Shown: positions 1-6,967 of the stretch, in pieces
Layout of the letters: each line of letters opens with the position of its first letter
Position numbering within the stretch: position 1 is the first letter of the stretch
Assembly: GCA_046760705.1 (NCBI GenBank)
Contig: JBHIER010000112.1
Span: 1-8,811, forward strand
DNA: 8,811 bases
DNA from: JBHIER01 sp046760705 [NCBI: bacterium]
GTDB taxonomy: Bacteria; JBHIER01; G020348925
Direction: 5' to 3'
Notes under the pieces: generated by a model
The model's input: only the letters and a program-made list of their open reading frames with translations
Database searches by the model: none
Told to the model about the DNA's origin: nothing
Position numbers and translations under genes: made by a program

Positions 1-831
1 GACACGGTGGTGGTCAAGGCCAGAATCGGTGAGGTCAGGAACAGACTGGCCCCCATCGGGCGCCGATACGGCCTGCGGACCGTCTACCTCCAGGACGGAC
101 CAAAGTGGATCACCTACGTGCCGGACCATCCGATGATGGTTCTGGACCGGATTTATCCGAAGGGGATCGAGATTCCGGAACTTTTTATCGGGAAAAACAT
201 CATCCATCTGCCTACCATGAAGACCCACGTCTTCACCACCATGACCGGGGCGATGAAGAACGCCTTCGGCGGACTCCTTCAGACCCACCGTCACTGGACG
301 CACAGCGTCATTGACGAGACGTTGGTCGATCTGTTGACCATTCAGAAGGAGATTCACCCGGGCCTCTTTGCGGTCACCGATGGAACCATCGCCGGGGATG
401 GTCCGGGTCCGAGGGCGATGATGCCCAGAATAAAGAATTACCTCCTGGCCTCAGGTGACCAGGTGGCCATCGACGGTGTGGCCGCCCGGATGATGGGCTT
501 CGATCCCACGGCTCTCAACTTCATTCGCTTAGCTCACGAGAGGGGGCTGGGATGCGGGTCTGTTGCCGACATCGAGGTTGTCGGCGAGGACATCTCCGGG
601 GTCAACTTCGGGTTTCACTGCACCGATACCTTGGCCAGCCGCGGACAGAAGGCCATCTATCACGGCTGGCTGAAACATTTTGAGAAGATCCTGCTGAGAA
701 GCCCCCTGGTCTTCTGGTCCTATATTGCCTCCATCCTGTATCATGACTGCTTTTGGTATCCCCTTGTGGGCAAATCCCGGGTGAACCGGATGATGGAAAC
801 CGAATGGGGCAGGCTCTTTCAGACGTACTGA
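1..831 (+). CDS. DUF362 domain protein, 5'-truncated by the window edge
   Basis: The frame is open from base 1 and the family normally has more sequence before this point, so the gene probably starts upstream; the GTG at 7 is only the first in-window start codon. DUF362 hallmarks are visible, numbered from that GTG. The stretch at about residues 64-90 runs from NIIHLPTMKTH to GAMKNAFGGLL and matches the family's conserved K-T-H and K-N-x-F-G segment. It is followed by DGTIAGDGPGPR (about 125-136) and by ASGDQVAIDGVAARMMGFDP (about 148-167). No ferredoxin-type cysteine cluster is present in the visible part. The last 55 or so residues are an aromatic-rich extension with one hydrophobic stretch (LVFWSYIASILYH) that could touch the membrane. 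The biochemical role of the family is not firmly known. It lies 53 bp upstream of the flippase-like gene on the same strand, so it is likely cotranscribed with the glycan genes. Confidence 0.85.
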   Translation, partial: DTVVVKARIGEVRNRLAPIGRRYGLRTVYLQDGPKWITYVPDHPMMVLDRIYPKGIEIPELFIGKNIIHLPTMKTHVFTTMTGAMKNAFGGLLQTHRHWTHSVIDETLVDLLTIQKEIHPGLFAVTDGTIAGDGPGPRAMMPRIKNYLLASGDQVAIDGVAARMMGFDPTALNFIRLAHERGLGCGSVADIEVVGEDISGVNFGFHCTDTLASRGQKAIYHGWLKHFEKILLRSPLVFWSYIASILYHDCFWYPLVGKSRVNRMMETEWGRLFQTY

Positions 832-884
832 AAGGTGTCATTCCGCACGCAACGAAGTGGAGTTCCGATACGGACAGAAACTCT

Positions 885-1850
885 ATGTGGCAGAGACTCA
901 AAGGGAGACTGATCGTTGCCACTGCTCTGGCGGTCGGGATCTTCTTTCTCCTGGGCATCTACGCCGATTTGGGCAGGGTGCAGACATCGCTCCTCTCTTT
1001 TCGTTGGTCTTTTCTGCCTTTGATTCTCGGGTTGGCTGTCATAAATTATCTGTTGCGTTTTTTCAAGTGGGACTTTTATTTGAGAGCATTGGACGTGTCG
1101 ATAGGCACAAAAGAGAGCATGGCCGTCTTTTTCGCCGGGCTGGCCATGTCCTTAACGCCGGCAAAATTTGGGGAGGTTCTCAAATCCTTTCTGGTGAAAC
1201 AACGGTGCGGCGCACCGGTGAGCCTGACGGCCCCGATCATCTTCGCCGAGCGATTCACCGATTTTGTGGCCCTGGTGGTGCTGTCTCTGATAGGACTGCT
1301 CAGTTTTCGATACGCACGGTCGGGTCCTTTAGTCGGTCTGATCTCAGCTCTCATTGTTTTTGGAGTGATCTGGCAGCGAAAGATGTGGGAAAAGGCGATC
1401 TCTTTGGCCGGACGGATTCCCAGGATGTCGAAGCTGGCTGAGAAGATGGGGACTGCCTATGAGAGTACGGTTCACCTGCTCAGACCGAACCGGTTGTTCT
1501 GGGCCGTGGGGTTGAGCCTGCCGGCGTGGCTGGCGGAAGGTCTCGGATGCTACCTCGTCTTTCGAGGTATGAGCCTACCCACCTCACCCCTCGGGGCTGT
1601 CTTCATCTACTCCTTTTCGACCCTGGTGGGAGCGATCACCATGCTCCCCGGAGGGTTGGTGGGGACCGAGGGGTCGCTGGTGGCCCTGGCCATGATGGGG
1701 GGGGCCTCAAAACCTCAGGCCGTTTCGTCCGCATTTCTCATCCGGGGGTGCACCCTCTGGTTCGCCGTCATCCTCGGAATCTGGGTGCTGGTGTGGCATC
1801 GGAAAAGATGGGAGACTACAGCCATCCTTGAACCTGTCAGGGAGAATTGA
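885..1850 (+). CDS. Flippase-like integral membrane protein (LPG synthase TM / UPF0104 family)
   Basis: This 321-residue protein has about seven to eight hydrophobic segments, including residues 9-28, 42-60, 78-91, 126-141, 147-163, 206-227, 237-253 and 288-304. The family pattern is clear: SLTPAKFGEVLKSFL (89-103), then AERFTDFVAL (121-130, with the conserved Glu-Arg), and near the end MLPGGLVGTEGSLVAL (253-268) followed by FLIRGCTLW (284-292). Members of this family (PF03706) include the transmembrane part of lysylphosphatidylglycerol synthase and many small proteins next to glycosyltransferases; a role in flipping lipid-linked substrates is often proposed but not shown for this type. I chose the ATG at 885 because it lies just before the first membrane segment and gives a normal family length. 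The frame is open back to 753, but those starts lie inside the DUF362 gene and would add a non-membrane leader. No strong ribosome binding site precedes 885, so the start is not certain. Context suggests a partner for the next gene, a polyprenyl-phosphate sugar synthase. Confidence 0.8.
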   Translation: MWQRLKGRLIVATALAVGIFFLLGIYADLGRVQTSLLSFRWSFLPLILGLAVINYLLRFFKWDFYLRALDVSIGTKESMAVFFAGLAMSLTPAKFGEVLKSFLVKQRCGAPVSLTAPIIFAERFTDFVALVVLSLIGLLSFRYARSGPLVGLISALIVFGVIWQRKMWEKAISLAGRIPRMSKLAEKMGTAYESTVHLLRPNRLFWAVGLSLPAWLAEGLGCYLVFRGMSLPTSPLGAVFIYSFSTLVGAITMLPGGLVGTEGSLVALAMMGGASKPQAVSSAFLIRGCTLWFAVILGIWVLVWHRKRWETTAILEPVREN

Positions 1851-1889
1851 GGCGCGACGTAGCCGTATCTTCGACAGGAGCGAAACCCT

Positions 1890-2609
1890 ATGGCAAAATC
1901 CTTGGTGGTCATTCCGACATACAACGAGAAAGATAACGTCGAAAAGATCGTTGAAGCAGCTCTCAAGGTGGAACCGAGCTTAGAGGTGCTCATTGTGGAC
2001 GATAACTCACCCGATGGGACTGGACGGATTGCCGATGAGATGGCCCGGCGGGATCGACGAGTTCATGTCCACCACCGGCCGGGAAAATTGGGCCTGGGAT
2101 CGGCCTACATTGCCGGATTCAAATACGCCCTCGAGCGAGATTACGACCACATCTTTGAGATGGATGCCGATTTCTCCCACGACCCAAAGTACCTCCCCCA
2201 ATTTCTGGAGAAGGTGCAGGAGTACGACCTGGTCTTGGGGTCGCGGTACATTAAGGGTGTCAACGTGGTCAACTGGCCCATGTCGCGGTTGCTTTTGAGC
2301 TATTACGCCAATGTCTACGCCCGATTGGTCACGGGGCTGCCGGTGCGGGACACGACCGGGGGATTCAAGTGTTTTCGACGCCAGGTGCTGGAACAGATCG
2401 ACCTGGACGCTGTCCAGTCGGACGGGTACTCTTTCCAGATCGAGATGACCTTCAAGGCCTGGAAGAAGGGGTTTAGAATCTGCGAGATTCCCATCGTCTT
2501 TGTGGACCGACTGGCCGGCTGCTCAAAGATGTCCAAGAGAATCGTCCGGGAAGCGGTCGTCATGGTCTGGAGGCTCCGGTTTCAAAGTCTACTGGGTCGG
2601 GTGAAATGA
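1890..2609 (+). CDS. Polyprenyl-phosphate sugar synthase, Dpm1/Ppm1-type GT2 glycosyltransferase
   Basis: This 239-residue protein is a GT-A fold, GT2-family enzyme of the dolichyl-phosphate mannose synthase type. Such enzymes move a sugar (usually mannose from GDP-mannose, sometimes glucose from UDP-glucose) onto polyprenyl phosphate at the inner face of the membrane. Visible motifs are VVIPTYNE (6-13), VDDNSPDGT (36-44), the metal-binding MDADFSHDP (91-99), GSRY (117-120), GGFKCFR (157-163), GYSFQIEM (179-186), and DRLAGCSKMS (206-215), which matches the Dpm1-type DRxxGxSKMS signature. There is no C-terminal membrane domain, so this is the short catalytic-only form. A ribosome binding site (CAGGAG) sits about 10 bases before the ATG. 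The stop codon overlaps the next gene's first possible ATG in an ATGA. The sugar donor cannot be told from sequence; mannose is the default guess from the family. Confidence 0.87.
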   Translation: MAKSLVVIPTYNEKDNVEKIVEAALKVEPSLEVLIVDDNSPDGTGRIADEMARRDRRVHVHHRPGKLGLGSAYIAGFKYALERDYDHIFEMDADFSHDPKYLPQFLEKVQEYDLVLGSRYIKGVNVVNWPMSRLLLSYYANVYARLVTGLPVRDTTGGFKCFRRQVLEQIDLDAVQSDGYSFQIEMTFKAWKKGFRICEIPIVFVDRLAGCSKMSKRIVREAVVMVWRLRFQSLLGRVK

Positions 2610-4792
2610 TGTTCGAGAGGGAAGGTGAGATGATCGACGTCTCCATCGTGATTGTGAACTATAATGTGAAGGACTATCTCGAGCAGGCCCTGCGGTCGGT
2701 TCGTCGAGCAGTAAAAGGCCTCTCCTCCGAGATCTTCGTCGTAGACAACAACTCCACCGATGGTTCGGAGAGACTCTTTGAGTCCGACTTCAAAGAGGTT
2801 CGGTTGATGCGGAACGATGAGAACCTGGGGTTTGCCAGGGCCAACAATCAGGCCTTGAGGCTGGCCCGGGGCAGGTACCTCCTGTTGCTCAATCCGGACA
2901 CCATCGTGCAGGAGGACACGGTGGGGGCTATGGTCGATTTTATGGAGGTTCATCCGGAGGCTGGAGCAGTGGGTTGCAAGGTTCTCAACCCCGACGGGTC
3001 ACTGCAACTGGCCTGCCGCAGGAGTTTTCCCACGCCCGGGGTGGCCTTCTTCAAATTGATCGGCCTCAGCCATCTCTTTCCGAAAAGCAAGCTCTTCGGT
3101 CGGTACAACCTGACCTACCTCGATCCGGATGAGGTCCACGAGGTCGATGCCCTGTCGGGATCTTTCATCTTCCTTCGGCGCGAAGTCATCTCCGAGGTGG
3201 GCCTTTTGGACGAGGACTTCTTCATGTTCGGGGAGGATATCGACTGGTGTTATCGGATCAAGAATCGGGGCTGGAAGATCTACTATGTACCCACAACTCA
3301 GATCGTCCACTACAAGGGCGAGTCCATTCGGCGGAGCAATGTGAACAGCCTCCTTGCCTTTTACAAGGCGATGTACATCTTCGTCCGCAAGCACATGAGG
3401 CGGCGGTACCTTGTCCCCTTTGAGTGGCTCGTCACCGCGGGCATTGTCCTGAAGGCCTGTTTCACCCTCATCGGCCGGGTGGTGCCGAGGGTCTCTGTCC
3501 CGATTGTGGATCTGGCCCTCGTCAACGTAGCGATCTCTGCGGCCGTCATTCTGCGTTTCGGCTCCCTGGTGCCTCTGCCGCCCCATTACACACTGAAGTC
3601 GTACGCCATCGTTCATGGGGTCTGTTCGGCCATGTGGATGCTCAGTTTCGTGGCCATGGGACTGTACGGACGAAGGCGATATTCGGTCTCTCGGGCCTTT
3701 ACTGGGGCCGTCATCGGGGCCCTGCTGGTGGGCTTCATCTATCTCTTCAAGTTTGAGGCGTACGGCTTTTCGAGGAGGGCCCTGGCTTATGCCACCGGGC
3801 TGACGGCGGTGCTCATGCCTGGATGGAGGATCCTCTTTCGCCTGGTCTCAAAACGGTCACTGGGTAGGGCCATGGCCCGGAGACGGGCCGTCGTCGTCGG
3901 CACCGATGAGAACGGAAAGACCCTCCTGGAACGGCTCCGCCGTCATCCGGAGGTCGGCTACGATGTGGTGGGCCTGGTGGACGGGGACAGATGTCGTGTG
4001 GGTACGAAGATCGGTGGAGTGGAGGTCTTGGGGGCGGTGGAGGATCTGCCCCAGATCGTCCGAACCACCCAGGCAGAGGAGATCATCCTGGCTACCGAAT
4101 CGATGTCGTATGAGCGAATTCTCCATCTCATCTCCTCCTTTCGGGATCCAAAAGTGCACGTGAAGCTGGTGCCCTCCCCTTTCGAAGTGATGATCGGCCA
4201 GACCAGCATCGAAAATCTGGGGGCAATGCCTCTTGTTGAGATCTCCGACGCGCCGCTCAATCCGTGGCATCGCCTGACAAAGCGGACCTTCGATCTGTTC
4301 GGGGCTGGCATCGGGTTGATTCTCCTCTCACCGATATTGTTAATTCAGGCCCTCATGGTCAAGGGGGGAGCAGGACGTTTCTACTTTCGGTTCAGGGAGT
4401 TTTACGGTGTTAACGGGTCACCCTTGGCCCTGAGAGATCTCTCCGAAGCTATGGCTGCCCCTGACCGGATCTCTCCCGTGTATCGCTTCATGAAGAGATG
4501 GGGTTTGGATCGAGTTCTGTGGTTGTGGCCTGTTTTGAAGGGCCATTTGAGTTTGGTCGGCCCGCCCCTGAGAAGTGTCACCCCCAGGGGTGGCGAAGAC
4601 CACTGGGGCAAAAGTCTAAAACCCGGTCTCACCGGGTTGATCCAACTGGATGGGAGGTATGATCTGGACCCGGAGGAGAGGCTGAAGTATGAACTCTATT
4701 ACCGGCGCAACCAGTCCGTCCTTCTTGATGGGGAGATTCTTCTCAGGTCTCTCTGGAAACTGCTCTCTGGCCCAAAGGGGGTGCGGGCATGA
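2606..4792 (+). CDS. Fusion of GT2 glycosyltransferase with a polytopic phosphoglycosyl-transferase-like module
   Basis: This long protein (728 residues from 2606; 720 from the likelier start at 2630) joins two enzymes. Residues 11-265 are a GT2 domain of the rhamnosyltransferase-like type: VSIVIVNYN (12-20), [10 protein letters not shown] (45-54), LLLLNPDT (92-99, nucleotide/metal site) and [16 protein letters not shown] (208-223). Residues 273-412 hold about five hydrophobic segments. Residues 427-555 look like the Rossmann-type CoA-binding domain found in WbaP-like polyprenyl glycosylphosphotransferases. Residues 557-725 match the sugar transferase domain that loads a sugar phosphate onto undecaprenyl phosphate: the [18 protein letters not shown] re-entrant helix, [11 protein letters not shown], and [20 protein letters not shown]. 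Key active-site positions are altered: the usual Asp-Glu pair is Asp635-Arg636, the K-F-R-x-M segment is not recognisable (608-616), and GPRP is GPPL (652-655). The C-terminal domain may thus be inactive or changed in function. The 3' end overlaps accA in an ATGA. Confidence 0.85.
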   Translation: MMFEREGEMIDVSIVIVNYNVKDYLEQALRSVRRAVKGLSSEIFVVDNNSTDGSERLFESDFKEVRLMRNDENLGFARANNQALRLARGRYLLLLNPDTIVQEDTVGAMVDFMEVHPEAGAVGCKVLNPDGSLQLACRRSFPTPGVAFFKLIGLSHLFPKSKLFGRYNLTYLDPDEVHEVDALSGSFIFLRREVISEVGLLDEDFFMFGEDIDWCYRIKNRGWKIYYVPTTQIVHYKGESIRRSNVNSLLAFYKAMYIFVRKHMRRRYLVPFEWLVTAGIVLKACFTLIGRVVPRVSVPIVDLALVNVAISAAVILRFGSLVPLPPHYTLKSYAIVHGVCSAMWMLSFVAMGLYGRRRYSVSRAFTGAVIGALLVGFIYLFKFEAYGFSRRALAYATGLTAVLMPGWRILFRLVSKRSLGRAMARRRAVVVGTDENGKTLLERLRRHPEVGYDVVGLVDGDRCRVGTKIGGVEVLGAVEDLPQIVRTTQAEEIILATESMSYERILHLISSFRDPKVHVKLVPSPFEVMIGQTSIENLGAMPLVEISDAPLNPWHRLTKRTFDLFGAGIGLILLSPILLIQALMVKGGAGRFYFRFREFYGVNGSPLALRDLSEAMAAPDRISPVYRFMKRWGLDRVLWLWPVLKGHLSLVGPPLRSVTPRGGEDHWGKSLKPGLTGLIQLDGRYDLDPEERLKYELYYRRNQSVLLDGEILLRSLWKLLSGPKGVRA
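2615..2626 (+). promoter_or_regulatory. Ribosome binding site pointing to an internal start at 2630
   Basis: The purine-rich stretch GAGAGGGAAGGT lies just upstream of the ATG at 2630. The first in-frame ATG at 2606 has no comparable site and would add eight residues (MMFEREGE) before the GT2 domain, whose first strand starts at [11 protein letters not shown]. The 2630 start therefore looks more natural, though the ATGA overlap at 2606 could also support coupled reinitiation. Confidence 0.5.
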
Positions 4793-5778
4793 ATGAGACC
4801 GTCCTCGATTTTGAGCGGAAGATTGTCGAGCTGCGCAAAGAGCTCGAGGAGATGCGGGCCCGCGCTTCTGGCCAGGATTCCGGCCTCAATGCCGAGATAC
4901 AGCAACTGGAACAGAAGCTGGAGAGGACGATTCGGGAGACCTACAGTAATTTGACCCGCTGGCAGCGGGTCCTGCTGGCCAGGCACCCTCAGCGCCCGCA
5001 TACACTCGATTACATAAGGTTCATGATGACCGATTTTGTTGAGCTTCACGGCGACCGCCTTTTTGCCGATGATAAGGCCATCGTTGCGGGCCTGGGCAGG
5101 CTGGACACCAGGCCCGTGATCGTCATCGGTCATCAAAAGGGTCGCCGCACCAAGGAGAACCTGTACCGAAATTTCGGGATGGCCAATCCGGAAGGATACC
5201 GAAAGGCCCTCCGATTGATGCGCCTGGCGGCCAAATTCAAAAGGCCCGTCATCACCCTCATCGACACTCCGGGAGCGTACCCCGGAATCGGGGCCGAAGA
5301 GAGGGGACAGGCTGAGGCCATCGCCCGGAACCTCTTTGAGATGTCGCGGCTGCCAGTGCCCATCATCGCAGTCGTCATTGGCGAAGGGGCCAGCGGTGGG
5401 GCCCTGGGCATCGGCGTGGGCGATAGGTTGCTGATGATGGAGAACACCTGGTACTCGGTCATCTCACCTGAAGGATGCGCCTCCATCCTGTGGCGCAGCG
5501 CTGAGAAGAAAGAGCAGGCCGCAGAGGCCCTGAAACTGACCGCCCAAGATCTGATGGCTCAAGGTCTGATCGACGAGATCGTCCCCGAACCCTTGGGCGG
5601 AGCTCACTTCGATCACGAAGAGGCGGCGTCGATTCTGAAAGCCGCCCTTTCAAAGCTATTAGGAGAGCTGGAGCAGATACCCGTTCCGGAACTGTTGGCC
5701 AAGCGAATCGAAAAATTTGGTCGTATGGGCCTTTTTGAAGAAGAAACCAAAAGTCTGAGACAACCAAAGAAAACCTGA
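4789..5778 (+). CDS. accA: Acetyl-CoA carboxylase carboxyltransferase subunit alpha
   Basis: AccA works with AccD to move the carboxyl group from biotin on AccB to acetyl-CoA, giving malonyl-CoA for fatty acid synthesis in the cytoplasm. The 329-residue length is normal. The N-terminal 50 residues form the usual charged, probably coiled helix. Strong AccA motifs follow: [14 protein letters not shown] (82-95), GHQKGR (114-119), [15 protein letters not shown] (128-142), [16 protein letters not shown] (159-174), [12 protein letters not shown] (198-209) and [14 protein letters not shown] (222-235). Nothing essential is missing. The ATG overlaps the stop of the glycosyltransferase fusion by four bases, and a G-rich run (AGGGGG) lies about 10 bases upstream, so it is probably translationally coupled. 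Neither accD nor other ACC genes are in the window, so AccD must be encoded elsewhere. The Zn-finger normally sits on AccD, and none is seen here. Confidence 0.97.
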   Translation: MNETVLDFERKIVELRKELEEMRARASGQDSGLNAEIQQLEQKLERTIRETYSNLTRWQRVLLARHPQRPHTLDYIRFMMTDFVELHGDRLFADDKAIVAGLGRLDTRPVIVIGHQKGRRTKENLYRNFGMANPEGYRKALRLMRLAAKFKRPVITLIDTPGAYPGIGAEERGQAEAIARNLFEMSRLPVPIIAVVIGEGASGGALGIGVGDRLLMMENTWYSVISPEGCASILWRSAEKKEQAAEALKLTAQDLMAQGLIDEIVPEPLGGAHFDHEEAASILKAALSKLLGELEQIPVPELLAKRIEKFGRMGLFEEETKSLRQPKKT

Positions 5779-5911
5779 GAAGACGAATTGGGCCAAAAAG
5801 GAGCCAGAAAAGGCAGCCGCCAAAGAGGGCACATCCTTGTACATATTCACCTCTTCCTCTTCTCAGGCCCTCTTGAGCCTTCTTATCCCTTCTTGAAAGG
5901 AGTGATTGACG

Positions 5912-6079
5912 ATGTTAGATAAAGAGCTGTTGGACATCCTAGCCTGTCCAGCCTGCAAGGGTGATCTCGAATACGATCAGCAGAACCAAAAGCTGATCTG
6001 CCATGCGTGTAAACTTCGGTACGCCATCAAAGACGACATACCCATCATGCTCATCGACGAGGCTGAGGAGTTCGATTGA
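5912..6079 (+). CDS. Trm112-like small zinc-binding protein (YcaR/UPF0434 type)
   Basis: This is a 55-residue protein. [19 protein letters not shown] opens it and [20 protein letters not shown] follows, the standard layout of the bacterial Trm112-like family (YcaR in E. coli). Its two Cys-x-x-Cys pairs (12/15 and 30/33) are both intact and probably bind one metal ion. In eukaryotes and archaea Trm112 activates several methyltransferases; the bacterial short proteins are of unclear function and often sit beside lipid A or envelope genes. A clear ribosome binding site, AAAGGAG, lies nine bases before the ATG. A 133-bp gap separates it from accA; that gap holds an 8-bp inverted repeat (5823-5830 and 5867-5874) with a long loop and no T-run, so I do not call a terminator. 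The 3' end overlaps the convergent Uma2 remnant by 29 bases. Confidence 0.87.
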   Translation: MLDKELLDILACPACKGDLEYDQQNQKLICHACKLRYAIKDDIPIMLIDEAEEFD

Positions 6080-6384
6080 TCGGGTTCCCTAAAATGGTCG
6101 TCACCACATCATAAATATCGGGCAACTCTTCTGCAAAGAGCCAGTCAATGCGCAGCCAGAAGCCGGAGACCGCCTCTGAGCGAAATATGCCTTTTTCATC
6201 CACGGGTAAAGGTTTCCATTTGCTGGCTTCGTTTCGAAAGAATTCCGCTGTCTGGCGGTAGGGATCGATCAGCCAATATTCCCGCACGCCGTGCTCCATA
6301 TACAAGCGCTTTTTTTCATTTTGATCCAACTGGCATCGGCGGTTTACGCGCCGGAAGAGGTTCGACCAATAATTCTGATGCCAT
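6051..6384 (-). pseudogene. Uma2-family endonuclease remnant with internal deletion
   Basis: Minus strand. The C-terminal reading frame (6051-6329) contains DQNEKKRLYMEHGVREYW followed by LIDP, which is the hallmark of the Uma2/DUF820 family (PD-(D/E)xK nuclease fold, very common in cyanobacteria and Chloroflexi-type genomes and often found as scattered, mobile-looking copies). Upstream, in another frame, an ATG at 6384-6382 has an AAAGGAG ribosome binding site nine bases away (6394-6400). It begins MASELLVEPLPARK and ends at a TGA at 6318-6316. This looks like the original Uma2 N-terminus. The roughly 100-130 residues that normally lie between, with the metal-binding Asp and Glu-x-Lys strands, are absent, and the two ends are out of frame. 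I infer one internal deletion plus a frame change. The remaining piece cannot form an active nuclease. The stop codon at 6051-6053 lies inside the Trm112-like gene. Confidence 0.75.
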
Positions 6385-6426
6385 CGCGATTTACTCCTTT
6401 GCTCAGATTCAAGTTATGCAAAGAAT

Positions 6427-6499
6427 GGGTCAAGTCTACGTTTGACGCTTTATGCAACCGTCAACAATTAGAGAAGAGAGTTAAACGTAGACTCGACCC
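6427..6499. repeat. REP/MITE-like long inverted repeat
   Basis: Left arm GGGTCAAGTCTACGTTT (6427-6443) and right arm AAACGTAGACTCGACCC (6483-6499) are reverse complements with one mismatch in 17 (A at 6432 against the complement of C at 6494). The inner 39 bases contain a smaller pair, TTGAC (6442-6446) and GTCAA (6460-6464). The ends GGGTC...GACCC with an internal GTAG/CTAC resemble repeats flanking REP-associated tyrosine transposase (Y1 Tnp) genes in several bacterial phyla. The repeat lies between the Uma2 remnant and the 3' end of the small membrane protein gene, a typical intergenic position. No transposase gene is present in the window. Confidence 0.6.
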
Positions 6500-6509
6500 C
6501 TTCATGATT

Positions 6510-6707
6510 TTATTCCCTCTTCCCCGAGGAAATTTGAGCCAAACTCAGGGCAATGGCAAACAGCAGGCAAATGCCTGTGAACCGCAGAAATGAAGCGGGG
6601 CCTACCGAAAGTACAACAAACCCACCCGCCTTCGCAATCACACCCACAATGAGGCTGATAATAGCGACTATGAAAGCGATCCAGAGAAGTGTGCTGTAAT
6701 ATTTCAT
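6510..6707 (-). CDS. Small two-TM membrane protein of unknown function
   Basis: Minus strand, 65 residues. The ATG at 6707-6705 has a perfect AGGAGG site eight bases upstream, so I prefer it over the in-frame GTG at 6716. The protein starts MKYYSTLLWIAFIVAIISL, has a short polar/glycine turn around VIAKAGG, and continues with a second hydrophobic stretch (about residues 26-58: FVVLSVGPASFLRFT then CLLFAIALSLAQI), ending in a charged SSGKRE. This predicts two membrane helices. I do not recognise a named family. The clean reading frame, strong ribosome binding site and sensible membrane layout argue that it is real and intact, unlike its neighbours on both sides. The REP-like inverted repeat starts 11 bases past the stop, where it could act as a mild terminator or protect the 3' end of the mRNA. 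Confidence 0.7.
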   Translation of the reverse strand: MKYYSTLLWIAFIVAIISLIVGVIAKAGGFVVLSVGPASFLRFTGICLLFAIALSLAQISSGKRE

Positions 6708-6715
6708 GGCCTTCA

Positions 6716-6721
6716 CCTCCT
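6716..6721 (-). promoter_or_regulatory. Strong ribosome binding site of the small membrane protein
   Basis: On the minus strand this is AGGAGG, a full match to the anti-Shine-Dalgarno sequence, placed eight bases before the ATG at 6707. It decides the start in favour of that ATG over the GTG at 6716-6714, which would overlap the site itself. Confidence 0.75.
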
Positions 6722-6774
6722 TTCATGCCACAATATAGAGAGATATGGTGGAGAATCAAGCAGAAATTTAGCTC

Positions 6775-6802
6775 AAAAGAGGAGGCTCCTGAGAGGCTCC
6801 TC
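6775..6802 (-). terminator. Possible hairpin terminator for leftward transcription
   Basis: GAGGAG (6779-6784) pairs with CTCCTC (6797-6802). The stem can continue as CCT/AGG around a GAG loop after a three-base bulge, giving nine pairs. On the minus strand the hairpin is followed by only four T residues (6778-6775). The plus strand has no T-run after it. It lies between the transglutaminase-like remnant and the small membrane protein gene, where it would end leftward transcripts of the former. The short T-run keeps this tentative. The same bases also form a direct repeat of GAGGCTCCT. Confidence 0.35.
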
Positions 6803-6967
6803 ATACATTCCTATTCTCCTTCAACTATCCTGGTGATATATTCGTACATCAATGTTTTCTATTACCTTTTTTGACTAAGCCGACAGCGAAATCTAATTCC
6901 TTGTCGATGCCTCGAAGAATATCCTAGTGTCTTCGCTAATGTTTAGTCTATTCAAGTTAAGATATGA

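Noticed and set aside
753-884. Longer N-terminus for the flippase-like protein
   Set aside because: This stretch lies partly inside the DUF362 gene and encodes a polar leader not seen in the family; the ATG at 885 gives the normal length.
2999-3616. 205-codon minus-strand open frame
   Set aside because: It lies fully inside the GT2 fusion gene and is a composition-driven shadow with no domain.
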